64,000 nucleotides of DNA from assembly GCA_009885825.1 (NCBI GenBank), contig VFJY01000003.1, positions 1-64,000 on the forward strand. The letters run 5' to 3'. A program made the translations under genes and the position numbers. Below the pieces are notes generated by a model. That model did no database searches, was not told where the DNA came from, and saw only the letters and a program-made list of their open reading frames with translations. Source of the DNA: Rhodobiaceae bacterium (lineage in GTDB: Bacteria > Pseudomonadota > Alphaproteobacteria > Rhizobiales > Aestuariivirgaceae). Of the stretch, positions 9,260 to 18,045 are shown piece by piece; position 1 is the stretch's first letter, and every line of letters starts with the position of its first letter.

Positions 9260-9903
9260 CCCTCTTGCGTCAAGCGCTTGTCCAGATACGTGGAGCAAAT
9301 CTTCGTCAGTTCGTCGGTCTTGTCCTGGAAGAAGTGATTCGCCCCATTCACCACCTTATGCTCAATCGCGATGCCTTTCTGGGTCTTCAGTTTTGAAACA
9401 AGGCTGTGAACCGACTCAGGCGGCGCCACCACATCTTTCTCGCCATTCACGAACAAACCTGAAGCCGGGCAGGGTGCCAGGAATGAAAAGTCATAATGCT
9501 TGGCCAGCGGCGCAATCGAAATGAACCCGCCGATTTCCGGCCTTCGCATCAAGAGCTGCATCGAAATCCACGCGCCAAACGAAACACCGGCAATCCAGCA
9601 GGTCTTGGTTTCGCGATTGAAAGATTGCAACCAATCCAGCGCCGACGCCGCATCAGACAATTCGCCAGCGCCATTTTCAAAAAGCCCCTGACTGCGTCCA
9701 ACACCGCGAAAATTGAACCGCAGCACCGAAAACCCCCGGCTGACGAAAGTCTGGTACAGCGAATGAACGATCGGATTGTTCATGGTGCCGCCAAAGGCCG
9801 GGTGCGGATGCAGAATGATGGCGATAGGTGAACCCGCAGGTTTTGCGTGGTGATAACGCGCCTCAATACGACCGGCTGGGCCGTTAAATATGACTTCTGG
9901 CAT
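9256..9903 (-). CDS. alpha/beta hydrolase (COG2945-like)
   Basis: This is a small cytosolic alpha/beta hydrolase of 215 residues. Visible elements are the HPHPAFGGTMNN oxyanion region (about 32-43), RFNFRGVGRSQG, the nucleophile elbow GVSFG (Ser about 107), an acid candidate in NGEKDVV, and a late His in GANHFF. These fit the COG2945 family of predicted esterases found in most alphaproteobacteria. The substrate is unknown. It is not a dienelactone hydrolase by its nucleophile (Ser, not Cys). The gene is convergent with anmK and lies about 210 bp upstream of, and divergent from, the iscR-suf operon. Confidence 0.85.
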   Translation of the reverse strand: MPEVIFNGPAGRIEARYHHAKPAGSPIAIILHPHPAFGGTMNNPIVHSLYQTFVSRGFSVLRFNFRGVGRSQGLFENGAGELSDAASALDWLQSFNRETKTCWIAGVSFGAWISMQLLMRRPEIGGFISIAPLAKHYDFSFLAPCPASGLFVNGEKDVVAPPESVHSLVSKLKTQKGIAIEHKVVNGANHFFQDKTDELTKICSTYLDKRLTQEG

Positions 9904-9965
9904 CCTGTGGAATCCGTCCCGTTATTTTGGCCCGTTTTTAATTTCTGGAGAGTCTCACCGAATAG

Positions 9966-9994
9966 TTGACTCCAGCAGTCGGGTTTAATATATG
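9966..9994 (+). promoter_or_regulatory. promoter of the iscR-suf operon
   Basis: TTGACT (9966-9971), a 17-bp spacer and TATATG (9989-9994) form a sigma-70-type promoter with start of transcription expected near 10001, about 115 nt before iscR. It is the best -35/-10 pair in the divergent gap and is directly followed by the Irr-like box. Confidence 0.5.
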
Positions 9995-9999
9995 TCTTC

Positions 10000-10016
10000 T
10001 TTAGAATGGTTCAAGA
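10000..10016. promoter_or_regulatory. Irr (ICE) box-like operator over the suf promoter start site
   Basis: TTTAGAATGGTTCAAGA fits the rhizobial iron-control element bound by Irr (TTTAGAA, three bases, TTCTAAA) at all positions except two in the second half-site. It overlaps the expected transcription start of the iscR-suf promoter, the position expected for a repressor. Irr control of suf operons is established in Rhizobiales; binding here is inferred. Confidence 0.55.
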
Positions 10017-10115
10017 AAGCAATCGCCCGCCCAACCTGAGAGTGTTGGAAGGGCTTTAGCACAGCACGGGGGGCAAAAAGCAAGCTTTTCGTGGGTCGCA
10101 CAAGGGAAAAAGCCG

Positions 10116-10583
10116 ATGAAAATGAGCACAAAGGGTCGCTACGCCGTCATGGCCATGATTGACATTGGCCAGAATTCCGCAGGCCAACCGGTTTCCCTCG
10201 CCGAAATCGCTGATCGGCAGGACATCAGCCAGGAATACCTGGAGCAGCTTTTCAGCAAACTCCGCCGCGCCAAAATCGTCGAAAGCTCAAGAGGACCAGG
10301 CGGCGGCTACAGGCTGGCGAGGGATGCAAGTGAAATCGCCGTGTCTGATATAATCCTGGCCGTCGACGAAGCCCTGCGTGTCACCCGCTGTTCTGGCGAT
10401 GCTGTAGATGGTTGCGTCAAGGGCGAGCAGTGCTCAGCCCATGATCTGTGGTCGTCACTCGGTCGGCAAATGATGCATTTTCTAGGTTCCATCACGCTTG
10501 AGGATGTTTGCGAAAAGCGCAACCTGGCACTCGCTGCAACAATCAAGCAGGCCAAGGAACGTCATGTGAGGCCAATAGCTTGA
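10116..10583 (+). CDS. iscR: Rrf2-family Fe-S regulator, IscR-like
   Basis: This 155-aa Rrf2 regulator carries an N-terminal winged helix-turn-helix (MSTKGRYAVMAMIDIG, then DISQEYLEQLFSKLRRA) and GPGGGYRLA wing motif. Three cysteines at about 92, 100 and 106 can hold a [2Fe-2S] or [4Fe-4S] cluster. E. coli IscR has them at 92, 98 and 104, so the first gap is two residues wider here. It heads the Fe-S assembly operon and probably senses cluster status to adjust it. RirA, a related rhizobial iron regulator, is the main alternative name; the location at the head of suf genes favours IscR. AAGGGA lies 10 nt upstream of the ATG. Its TGA overlaps the next start. Confidence 0.85.
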   Translation: MKMSTKGRYAVMAMIDIGQNSAGQPVSLAEIADRQDISQEYLEQLFSKLRRAKIVESSRGPGGGYRLARDASEIAVSDIILAVDEALRVTRCSGDAVDGCVKGEQCSAHDLWSSLGRQMMHFLGSITLEDVCEKRNLALAATIKQAKERHVRPIA

Positions 10584-11665
10584 GAACCTACCTCGACCAT
10601 AACGCCACCAGCCCGTTGCGGCCAGCCGTGGCAGAAGCCATGTGCGCGGCCATGGAACTGAGCGGCAATGCGTCCTCGGTCCACCGAGAAGGCCGCGTGG
10701 CGCGCAAGCTGCTGGATGATTCCCGCGAGGCTATTGCGCGGGAAATCGGTGCTATCGCGCCGATGATATCATTTACCTCCGGCGGCTCCGAAGCGAACAA
10801 TCTCGCCATCAAGGGTGCGCCTGTTGAGCGCCTGCTGGTTTCGGCAATTGAGCATCCTGCAGTGATCGAAGCTGCAAAGGCCAGTGGCAAACCGATGGCG
10901 TTCATTCCCGCCACGGCGCAGGGCGTCGTTGATCTGGAGGCTCTGAGGGCTTTGCTTGAAGGCCCGAAAGCGCTGATAAGCGTGATGCTTGCCAACAATG
11001 AAACCGGCGTCATTCAGCCCATCCGCGAAATTGTGAAGTTGGCCCAAAAAAACAAGGCGCTGGTGCATACGGATGCCGTGCAGGCCTTCGGCAAGATTCC
11101 GGTGAACTTTGGACTGCTGGGCGTCGATATGATGACCATCGCCGCCCACAAGGTTGGCGGTCCCGCAGGCGTGGGCGCATTGGTGGTTCGCGATGGACTG
11201 GCACTGGAACCAGTGGTCCACGGTGGCGGCCAGGAATTGCGCCGCCGGGCTGGCACCGAAAACCTCATTGGTATCGCCGGCTTTGCCGCAGTCGCCCGGG
11301 AAAAACACATTGATACCAATTCCTTACGCGATGAACTTGAGACGCAGCTTTCAGAGGCCGTTATCTTTGGCAAGGATGCAGCAAGGCTTTCCAATACCAC
11401 CTGCTTTGCCTGCGCCGGCATGTCAGCGGAAACCCTGTTGATGAATTTTGATCTTGAAGGAGTCGCCGTTTCTTCAGGCTCAGCTTGTTCATCGGGCAAG
11501 GTTGCGCGCTCGCATGTGCTCGAAGCAATGCAGGCGCCACACGAACTTTCTCGCGGAGCGATCCGTGTCAGCCTTGGCTGGAACACCACATACGAAAACA
11601 TCAATCACTTCATCGTGGTTTGGCAGCGCCTGCTGGCTCGCCACAAAGCCAAAGCAGCGGCATAG
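10580..11665 (+). CDS. cysteine desulfurase, class I (IscS/NifS-type)
   Basis: This PLP enzyme of 361 residues takes sulfur from cysteine for cluster assembly. It has [12 protein letters not shown] at the start, the PLP lysine in AHKVGGPAG, the RRRAGTEN segment, and the mobile-loop cysteine in SSGSACSSG (near residue 310) that marks class I (IscS/NifS) enzymes, unlike SufS later in the same operon. The start is TTG at 10580: it overlaps the iscR stop as TTGA, has GAGG 9 nt upstream, and gives the family N-terminus. It is followed by sufB after 8 bp. Having both desulfurase classes in one operon is common in Rhizobiales. Confidence 0.9.
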   Translation: MRTYLDHNATSPLRPAVAEAMCAAMELSGNASSVHREGRVARKLLDDSREAIAREIGAIAPMISFTSGGSEANNLAIKGAPVERLLVSAIEHPAVIEAAKASGKPMAFIPATAQGVVDLEALRALLEGPKALISVMLANNETGVIQPIREIVKLAQKNKALVHTDAVQAFGKIPVNFGLLGVDMMTIAAHKVGGPAGVGALVVRDGLALEPVVHGGGQELRRRAGTENLIGIAGFAAVAREKHIDTNSLRDELETQLSEAVIFGKDAARLSNTTCFACAGMSAETLLMNFDLEGVAVSSGSACSSGKVARSHVLEAMQAPHELSRGAIRVSLGWNTTYENINHFIVVWQRLLARHKAKAAA

Positions 11666-11673
11666 GGATAACC

Positions 11674-13188
11674 ATGGCTGACCTTGACACCATCGAACTC
11701 GTCAAAGAAATCGAAGTCGAAAAATACAAATACGGCTTCACCACCGATATTGAATCCGACTACGCGCCCAAGGGCCTGAACGAGAATATCATCAGGTTCA
11801 TTTCCGACAAGAAGGGCGAGCCCCAATGGATGCTGGAATGGCGTTTGGAGGCCTACGCCCGTTGGCTCCAAATGGACGAGCCAAGCTGGGCGCGCGTATC
11901 ATTTCCCAAGATTGATTTTCAAGACCTCTATTATTACGCAGCCCCCAAGAGCATGGTGAACCCGAAGAGCCTTGATGAGATTGATCCCAAGCTTCTGGAA
12001 ACCTATGCCAAGCTGGGCATTCCGCTGAAGGAGCAGGAAATTCTCGCGGGCGTGAGAAAGCAGGGCGAGAAGAGCACGCTTGACGAGGAAGGCAATGAAA
12101 TCGTCGCGGGCCGCGTGGCCATTGATGCGGTTTTTGACAGCGTGTCAGTTGTCACCACTTTCAAGGCAGAGCTGGCAAAGGCCGGCGTCATCTTCTGCTC
12201 CATCTCGGAAGCCCTGCGCGAGCATCCCGAACTGGTGCGAAAATATCTCGGTTCAGTCGTGCCCCAGGGCGACAACTTTTATGCAGCCCTGAATTCCGCC
12301 GTGTTTTCCGATGGCTCATTTGTGTATGTGCCGCCCAACACGCGCTGCCCCATGGAGCTTTCCACCTATTTCCGCATGAACGCCAAGAACACCGGGCAAT
12401 TCGAACGCACGTTGATCATCGCCGACAAGGGTTCCTATGTGTCCTATCTCGAAGGCTGCACCGCGCCCATGCGTGAGGACAACCAGCTCCATGCCGCAGT
12501 TGTGGAATTGATCGCCCTTGACGATGCCGAAATCAAATATTCGACCGTGCAGAACTGGTATCCCGGCGACGCCGAAGGCAAGGGCGGTGTTTACAACTTC
12601 GTGACCAAGCGCGGCGATTGCCGGGGCAGAGGCGCGAAGATCAGTTGGACGCAGGTTGAAACCGGTTCCGCCATCACCTGGAAATATCCGAGCTGCATCC
12701 TGCGCGGCGACAATTCACGCGGCGAATTCTATTCCATCGCCATTTCCAACGGCCGCCAGCAGGTCGATTCCGGCACCAAGATGATCCATTTGGGCAAGAA
12801 CACCTCAAGCCGCATTATTTCAAAAGGCATCGCCGCTGGCCGCAGCGACAACACCTATCGCGGTCTTGTGTCAGCCCATCGCAAGGCATTGAACGCCCGC
12901 AACTTCACCCAGTGTGACTCGCTGCTCATCGGTGATAAGTGCGGTGCCCACACGGTTCCCTATATTGAGGCCAAAACCTCCACCGCGCAATTCGAACACG
13001 AAGCCACCACATCGAAAATCTCCGATGACCAGATGTTCTACTGCATGTCGCGTGGCCTGACGCAGGAGGAGGCCGTAGCTCTAATTGTCAACGGTTTCGT
13101 CCGCGACGTGCTTCAGCAATTGCCTATGGAATTCATGGCTGAAACGCAGAAGCTGATCGGCATCAGTCTCGAGGGGAGTGTCGGATGA
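11674..13188 (+). CDS. sufB: Fe-S cluster scaffold subunit SufB
   Basis: SufB forms the SufBC2D scaffold on which clusters are built in the cytosol. The 504-aa product has the family N-terminus ([19 protein letters not shown]), the conserved middle [17 protein letters not shown], and the C-terminal beta-helix/core segment [17 protein letters not shown] with the conserved cysteine (near residue 425) used in cluster assembly, then [17 protein letters not shown]. The ATG at 11674 lies 5-10 nt after TAGGGA and gives the normal family start; longer versions run into iscS. Its TGA overlaps the start of the cupin gene as ATGA, so the unusual next gene is translationally coupled to sufB. Confidence 0.97.
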   Translation: MADLDTIELVKEIEVEKYKYGFTTDIESDYAPKGLNENIIRFISDKKGEPQWMLEWRLEAYARWLQMDEPSWARVSFPKIDFQDLYYYAAPKSMVNPKSLDEIDPKLLETYAKLGIPLKEQEILAGVRKQGEKSTLDEEGNEIVAGRVAIDAVFDSVSVVTTFKAELAKAGVIFCSISEALREHPELVRKYLGSVVPQGDNFYAALNSAVFSDGSFVYVPPNTRCPMELSTYFRMNAKNTGQFERTLIIADKGSYVSYLEGCTAPMREDNQLHAAVVELIALDDAEIKYSTVQNWYPGDAEGKGGVYNFVTKRGDCRGRGAKISWTQVETGSAITWKYPSCILRGDNSRGEFYSIAISNGRQQVDSGTKMIHLGKNTSSRIISKGIAAGRSDNTYRGLVSAHRKALNARNFTQCDSLLIGDKCGAHTVPYIEAKTSTAQFEHEATTSKISDDQMFYCMSRGLTQEEAVALIVNGFVRDVLQQLPMEFMAETQKLIGISLEGSVG

Positions 13189-13676
13189 CAAAACCGGTTA
13201 TCAATCTGGCCGACGTCCCGCTGCGCGACACCGGAAACGGCGAGGGTTTCGCCGCCAAGGTAGGCTCATTCGGAGGCATGATTGGATCCAAGGGCATCGG
13301 CGTCATGCTGCACGTGGTGGAACCCGGCAAGAAGGCCTTTCCCTTCCATGTGCACCATCAGATTCATGAACTGTTTTTGGCTTTGGAAGGCGAAGGCGAA
13401 TACCGCTTCGGCAAGGAGCGCTATCCCGTGAAAGCCGGCGATGTGCTGGCCGCCCCCACCGGCGGGCCGGAGAATGCCCATCAGATCATCAATAACGGCA
13501 AGTCGCCCATGAAATATCTCGGCATCTCGACCACGGTCGACACCGAAGTCGTGGAATATCCGGATTCGGGGAAATTCGCCGTGACCTCGCGTTTTGACTG
13601 GCAAGCCATGTCGGGCGGCGTCCGCCACATCGCGCGGCCGGCCGGAAGTCTCGATTATTACGATGGCGAAGAATAA
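13185..13676 (+). CDS. cupin-domain protein embedded in the suf operon
   Basis: This 163-aa protein is a single-domain cupin. Motif 1 is [16 protein letters not shown] (residues about 48-63; H-x-H, four residues, E), and motif 2 is [21 protein letters not shown] (His near 103), so all four expected metal ligands are present. Cupins of this type bind Fe, Mn or Zn and may be dioxygenases, isomerases or sensors. The family alone gives no reaction. The gene overlaps sufB (ATGA) and precedes sufC by 17 bp, so it is certainly co-transcribed with the scaffold genes. A role in iron supply, cluster repair or metabolite sensing is inference from position only. Confidence 0.85.
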   Translation: MTKPVINLADVPLRDTGNGEGFAAKVGSFGGMIGSKGIGVMLHVVEPGKKAFPFHVHHQIHELFLALEGEGEYRFGKERYPVKAGDVLAAPTGGPENAHQIINNGKSPMKYLGISTTVDTEVVEYPDSGKFAVTSRFDWQAMSGGVRHIARPAGSLDYYDGEE

Positions 13677-13693
13677 GGGAAAAATTGAAGCCA

Positions 13694-14449
13694 ATGCTCG
13701 AAATCAAAAATCTCCACGTCAAGCTCGCCGATGAGGACCGCGTCATCATCAACGGCCTCAACCTCTCTGTGAAAGTCGGCGAAGTGCATGCCATCATGGG
13801 GCCGAATGGCTCGGGCAAATCAACGCTCTCCTATGTGCTGTCGGGCCGTGAAGGCTATGAAGTGACCGAGGGTTCTGTTACCTACAGGGGCGAAGACCTG
13901 CTGGCCATGGCACCCGATGTGCGTGCCTCCAAGGGCGTGTTCCTCGCCTTTCAATATCCCATCGAGATTCCAGGCGTGGCCACAATGCAGTTCCTCAAAG
14001 TGGCGCTGAACGCACAGCGGAAAGCCCGTGGCGAAAAGGAAATGACCACGCCGGACTTCATGCGCTACGTGAAGGAACGCGCGGCCAGATTGAACATCAG
14101 TCCAGACATGTTGAAGCGCCCGGTGAATGTGGGCTTCTCCGGCGGCGAAAAGAAGCGCGCTGAAATTCTCCAGATGGCCGTGCTGGAGCCCGCTCTGTGC
14201 GTGCTTGATGAAACCGACTCCGGCCTTGACATCGACGCAATGCGTGTGGTGGCCGATGGTGTGAACGGCCTGCGTTCGCCCGACCGCGCCATGATCGTGA
14301 TCACCCACTATCAGCGCCTGTTGGATTATATTGTGCCGGATTTTGTGCACGTGCTTTCGCAAGGCCGCATTGTGAAATCTGGCGACAAAGCGCTGGCGCT
14401 TGAACTTGAAGCCAATGGCTATGCCGAGTTTGCGGGGGAAGCGGCGTGA
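13694..14449 (+). CDS. sufC: Fe-S assembly ATPase SufC
   Basis: SufC is the ABC-type ATPase of the SufBCD scaffold. The 251-aa protein has Walker A GPNGSGKST (about 36-44), the SufC-typical FLAFQYPIEIPGV Q-loop region, signature NVGFSGGEKKRAEILQM, Walker B CVLDETDSGLD and the switch histidine in ITHYQRLL. The ATG at 13694 gives the usual MLEIKNLHV start. A TTG at 13685 is closer to the AAGGGA ribosome site (6 nt) and would add three residues, so the start is not fully settled. The stop overlaps the sufD start (GTGA). Confidence 0.97.
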   Translation: MLEIKNLHVKLADEDRVIINGLNLSVKVGEVHAIMGPNGSGKSTLSYVLSGREGYEVTEGSVTYRGEDLLAMAPDVRASKGVFLAFQYPIEIPGVATMQFLKVALNAQRKARGEKEMTTPDFMRYVKERAARLNISPDMLKRPVNVGFSGGEKKRAEILQMAVLEPALCVLDETDSGLDIDAMRVVADGVNGLRSPDRAMIVITHYQRLLDYIVPDFVHVLSQGRIVKSGDKALALELEANGYAEFAGEAA

Positions 14450-15612
14450 ACGTCATCGTCCCAAAAACTGCCGCCGAATTGAACTACGGCCTGTCGCTGC
14501 CCCATCGCAAGATGGAGGATTGGCGCTGGACTGATCTGCGCCAGCTCATTGACCGCCCCTATCCGCCCCGCCAGACTGTTGTTGCAAAGGGCGTTGAAAA
14601 ACTCATCAAGTCCTCGCCTTTCGCCAAGGTGGCAAGCGCTCGCATGGTTTTCGTGAATGGCCACTTCGCCGCTGAACACTCTCAACTCAAGAATGATGAG
14701 TTGGCCTCGAAGGTGAAAATCGAAGAGCCTGTCATCGCCATGAACGCCGCTTTCGCCACAGACGGCGCGCGACTGAGGATTTCCGGCAATGCCGATACGC
14801 CGATTGAGTTGCTGTTCGTTTCCACCGATGCTGCGCCTCGCACCATTGCCACGCGCAATGTGATCGAAATTGAAAAGGAGGCATCCGTCACCGTCATCGA
14901 GACCCACATGGGCGAGGGAGCCTATCTCGCAAACTGCGTCACTGAAATTTCCCTCGGTGAAAGCGCCAAGCTGGACCGGATTAAGGTGGAGCTGGAATCC
15001 GGGGAAGCCATCCACCTCAGCCACACCCATGTGACACTTGCAAGGAATTCAGTTCTCAATGATTTCACGCTGACGTCAGGTGCTGGCGTCAACCGCCAGA
15101 ACGGAACAGTCGAATTTCAAGGGCAGGGGATCGACGCGAAAGTCTCCGGGGCCTTCATGCTGGGTGGCGAGCAGCACGCTGACACGCGTCTTGTGATCGA
15201 TCACCAGCAGCCCCATTGCACCAGCCGCGAGCTCTTCAAATGCGTAATGGATGACCATGCGCGCGGAATTTTCCAGGGCAAGGTGATGGTGCGGAAGGAT
15301 GCCCAGAAAACCGATGGCAAGCAGTCCAGCCACGCTCTCCTGCTCTCTGAAACCGCAGAATTCGACGCAAAGCCCGAACTGGAAATCTTCGCTGATGACG
15401 TTGTCTGTGGCCACGGCGCCACATCGGGCGATCTGAATCATGATCATCTCTTTTACCTGATGTCGCGCGGCATCCCGGAGGCAGAAGCCAAATCACTTCT
15501 CATAGCCGCCTTCGTCGGTGAAGCCTTCGACGTGGTCGCCCACGAAGGCATCAAGGAAGCCCTGGTAAAGTTTTCCCGCAAATGGCTGACCCAGCATCGG
15601 AGGGCGGGATGA
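14446..15612 (+). CDS. sufD: Fe-S cluster scaffold subunit SufD
   Basis: SufD pairs with SufB in the SufBC2D complex and helps bring in iron. The 388-aa product has the N-terminal KMEDWRWTDLRQLI segment, a long beta-helix region, and the SufB/SufD shared C-terminal core with GHGATSGDLNHDHLFYLMSR and the conserved His in CGHGA. The start is GTG at 14446, overlapping the sufC stop, with GGGGGAA about 6 nt upstream. It lacks the SufB cysteine, as expected. The stop overlaps an ATGA at 15609, but the better start of sufS lies about 60 bp downstream. Confidence 0.95.
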   Translation: MNVIVPKTAAELNYGLSLPHRKMEDWRWTDLRQLIDRPYPPRQTVVAKGVEKLIKSSPFAKVASARMVFVNGHFAAEHSQLKNDELASKVKIEEPVIAMNAAFATDGARLRISGNADTPIELLFVSTDAAPRTIATRNVIEIEKEASVTVIETHMGEGAYLANCVTEISLGESAKLDRIKVELESGEAIHLSHTHVTLARNSVLNDFTLTSGAGVNRQNGTVEFQGQGIDAKVSGAFMLGGEQHADTRLVIDHQQPHCTSRELFKCVMDDHARGIFQGKVMVRKDAQKTDGKQSSHALLLSETAEFDAKPELEIFADDVVCGHGATSGDLNHDHLFYLMSRGIPEAEAKSLLIAAFVGEAFDVVAHEGIKEALVKFSRKWLTQHRRAG

Positions 15613-15628
15613 ACCCCAAAGAATCGTC

Positions 15629-15648
15629 ATTCCGGCTTCCACCGGAAT
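15629..15648. repeat. short palindromic hairpin between sufD and sufS
   Basis: ATTCCGG (15629-15635) and CCGGAAT (15642-15648) flank a 6-nt loop, preceded by CGTC. This resembles half of the dispersed CGTCATTCCGG-type palindromic repeats found between genes in many alphaproteobacteria. It lies in the only real gap between core suf genes and could tune the mRNA at this point. Confidence 0.4.
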
Positions 15649-15674
15649 TACGGACTAATTTGGAGAGGGCAGCG

Positions 15675-16892
15675 ATGTTAGACGTCGCCTCAATCCGCCA
15701 GGACTTTCCCATCCTCTCGCGCCAGGTTTATGACAAGCCGTTGGTCTATCTCGACAACGCCGCTTCCGCGCAGAAGCCGAAAGCTGTCCTTGACGCGATG
15801 ATGAAGAGCTATTCGCTTGAATATGCCAATGTGCATCGCGGGCTGCATTTCCTCTCGAATACCGCAACACAGGCTTTCGAAGACGCGCGGGAATCGGTCC
15901 GCCGGTTCCTGAATGCTCCGTCCAAGGATCAAATAATTTTCACCCGTAATGCTACTGAAGCCATAAATCTGGTGGCTCAGAGTTTTGGCAATCTTGTCAT
16001 CAATGAAGGTGATGAGATCGTTCTTTCCATTCTGGAGCATCATTCAAATATCGTGCCCTGGCATTTCCACCGGGAGCGGTGGGGAGCCGTCATCAAATGG
16101 GCGCCCATTGATGATGACGGCAACTTCCTCATTGAAGAGTTTGAGAAGCTCCTCACATCCCGCACAAAAATTGTTGCCATAACCCAAATGTCGAATGCGC
16201 TCGGCACCATCGTTCCCGTCAGGGAAGTGATCAAGCTTGCCCACGCGCGCGGCATCCCTGTGTTGATCGATGGCAGCCAGGCCGCTGTTCACATGAAGGT
16301 CGATGTCCAAGCGCTCGATGCGGATTTCTTCGTGTTCACCGGCCACAAAACCTATGGTCCCACGGGAATAGGCGTTCTCTATGCCAAAATGGAACATTTG
16401 AACCGCATGCCACCCTATCAAGGGGGCGGCGAGATGATTAACGAAGTCACCATGGAAGGCATTACCTACAACAATCCGCCGCATCGTTTCGAAGCGGGAA
16501 CACCTGCCATTGCTGAGGCCATAGGCCTTGGAGCCGCCCTCGATTATATGACGACAATCGGCCTCGACAGCATCGCCACCCATGAAAACAGCCTCCGCGA
16601 TTATGCCACCCAGCGCCTTTCGGAAATCAACTCCCTCCGCATCTTTGGCCGCGCCAAGAACAAGGGGGCCATCATCTCCTTCAATATGAACGGCGCCCAT
16701 GCCCATGATGTGGCAACGGTGATTGACCGGGCAGGGGTGGCGGTGCGCGCCGGCACCCATTGCACCCAGCCCCTGCTGCAGCGCTTTGGCGTCACCGCCA
16801 CCTGCCGCGCCTCATTTGCCATGTACAACACCCATGAAGAAGTTGATAAACTGGCGGAAGCCCTTATCTCTGCACAAAGGATATTCCTGTGA
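15675..16892 (+). CDS. sufS: cysteine desulfurase SufS (class II)
   Basis: SufS is the second cysteine desulfurase of the operon. The 405-aa protein has YLDNAASAQKP near the start, DGSQAAVHM, the PLP lysine in FTGHKTYGPTGIG, and the class II catalytic loop VRAGTHCTQPLL (Cys near residue 360), which clearly separates it from the IscS-type enzyme at 10580. The start at 15675 (MLDVASIRQDFP) matches the family and has GGAGAGG 7 nt upstream. In-frame ATGs at 15582 and 15609 would add 31 or 22 residues encoded partly by a palindromic repeat and are less likely. No SufE gene is present nearby. Confidence 0.95.
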   Translation: MLDVASIRQDFPILSRQVYDKPLVYLDNAASAQKPKAVLDAMMKSYSLEYANVHRGLHFLSNTATQAFEDARESVRRFLNAPSKDQIIFTRNATEAINLVAQSFGNLVINEGDEIVLSILEHHSNIVPWHFHRERWGAVIKWAPIDDDGNFLIEEFEKLLTSRTKIVAITQMSNALGTIVPVREVIKLAHARGIPVLIDGSQAAVHMKVDVQALDADFFVFTGHKTYGPTGIGVLYAKMEHLNRMPPYQGGGEMINEVTMEGITYNNPPHRFEAGTPAIAEAIGLGAALDYMTTIGLDSIATHENSLRDYATQRLSEINSLRIFGRAKNKGAIISFNMNGAHAHDVATVIDRAGVAVRAGTHCTQPLLQRFGVTATCRASFAMYNTHEEVDKLAEALISAQRIFL

Positions 16893-17251
16893 CAGACCTT
16901 GCAACTGACAACACCCCCAACCCCTCGGCCATCCCTGCCGGGGAATTAACCAGAATGACCGACGACATCGTCTTGGCCCTCAAAACCGTTTACGATCCGG
17001 AAATCCCGGTTGATATATATGAGCTGGGCCTCATCTATAAAGTTGATATTGATGATGATCGCAACGTGGCGATTGAAATGACACTAACGGCTCCAGGTTG
17101 CCCCGTGGCGGGTGACATGCCAGGTTGGGTTGAAAACGCTGTTTCAACCGTGGCGGGCGTGGCCTCAGCCAAGGCAAACCTGGTGTTCGATCCGCCTTGG
17201 GATCACAGCCGGATGTCAGACGAGGCCCGTGTCGCTATGAATATGTGGTAG
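16889..17251 (+). CDS. sufT: SufT, MIP18/DUF59-family Fe-S maturation factor
   Basis: This 120-aa protein contains the DUF59 domain: VYDPEIPVDIYELGLIYKV (about residues 33-51) and TLTAPGCPVAGDMPGWV with the hyper-reactive cysteine, then VFDPPWDHSRMSDEA. SufT proteins help mature or traffic Fe-S clusters to target proteins. The first 25 residues are a flexible Pro/Thr-rich tail. The GTG start at 16889 overlaps the sufS stop (GTGA). The related PaaD protein of phenylacetate breakdown has the same domain, but the suf context decides the name. Confidence 0.93.
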   Translation: MTDLATDNTPNPSAIPAGELTRMTDDIVLALKTVYDPEIPVDIYELGLIYKVDIDDDRNVAIEMTLTAPGCPVAGDMPGWVENAVSTVAGVASAKANLVFDPPWDHSRMSDEARVAMNMW

Positions 17252-17260
17252 GATAGGAAT

Positions 17261-17638
17261 ATGGCTCAAGCAACGCTACGTCCCCGGCCCAAAGCCATGT
17301 CGCTCACTGATGCGGCGGCTGAGCGCGTGCGACAGATAATTTCCAAGTCCGATCAACCGGTTTTGGGCCTCCGCGTTGGAGTTAAAAATGGCGGCTGCGC
17401 CGGCATGGAATACACCATGGAATGGGCCACCGAGCAGAAGCCATTCGATGAAGTGATTGAGGACAAGGGTGTCAAGGTTCTGATTGATCCCAAGGCCATT
17501 CTGTTCCTGCTCGGAACGGAGATGGACTACCAAATCTCGACCTTGAAATCCGGTTTCACCTTTAACAATCCCAACCAAACCTCGGCCTGCGGCTGCGGCG
17601 AAAGCGTCCAACTGAAACAGGCAGAGGCCGCAGTTTGA
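17261..17638 (+). CDS. sufA: A-type Fe-S carrier SufA/IscA-like
   Basis: A-type carriers take new clusters from the scaffold to target enzymes. The 125-aa product has the HesB/IscA fold with the three conserved cysteines: one in VKNGGCAGMEY and the C-terminal pair in SACGCGESV. The N-terminal 15 residues (AQATLRPRPKAMS) are an extra tail. It follows sufT by 9 bp. SufA, IscA and ErpA cannot be told apart by motif, and the operon position gives the name. Its TGA overlaps the TTG start of the next gene. Confidence 0.93.
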   Translation: MAQATLRPRPKAMSLTDAAAERVRQIISKSDQPVLGLRVGVKNGGCAGMEYTMEWATEQKPFDEVIEDKGVKVLIDPKAILFLLGTEMDYQISTLKSGFTFNNPNQTSACGCGESVQLKQAEAAV

Positions 17639-17988
17639 GCGTAAGTGCGGAATTCAAGGAATTCCTAATTGAGCAGATGGAAGGTTTTGGCCCGGTAACG
17701 ATCCGCGCCATGTTTGGCGGCGCGGGCGTTTATCACAACGGGCTGATGTTTGCCCTTGTCGATAATGAAACGCTCTATTTGAAGGTTGACGACAGCACAC
17801 GGCCAGCCTTTGAGGCCGAGAGCCTGCCGCCTTTCACCTATCAGGCGAAGGGCGGGAAGAAGATGGTCATGGCATATCACTGCATGCCGGAGCGGTGCCT
17901 GGACGACATTGATGAAATGACGCGGTGGTGCCGTATGGCCTTCGGCGTGGCGCTGAAAGCCGCGGCGAAAAGGAAGCCCAAGAAATAG
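17635..17988 (+). CDS. TfoX N-terminal-domain protein
   Basis: This 117-aa protein matches the TfoX N-terminal domain family: FKEFLIEQMEGFGPVTIRAMFGGAGVYHNGLMFALV..ETLYLKVD, with the family's RAMFGG and YLKVD elements, ending in a basic tail (KAAAKRKPKK). TfoX proper is a competence regulator, but short single-domain versions in alphaproteobacteria have no proven role. The TTG start at 17635 overlaps the sufA stop as TTGA, so it is the last gene translated with the suf operon, which may be incidental. Confidence 0.85.
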   Translation: MSVSAEFKEFLIEQMEGFGPVTIRAMFGGAGVYHNGLMFALVDNETLYLKVDDSTRPAFEAESLPPFTYQAKGGKKMVMAYHCMPERCLDDIDEMTRWCRMAFGVALKAAAKRKPKK

Positions 17989-18045
17989 GCTGGAAATTTT
18001 TTCCAGTTGTGGCATTCCGGGGGCTTCGGAACCGGGGATTTTCGC

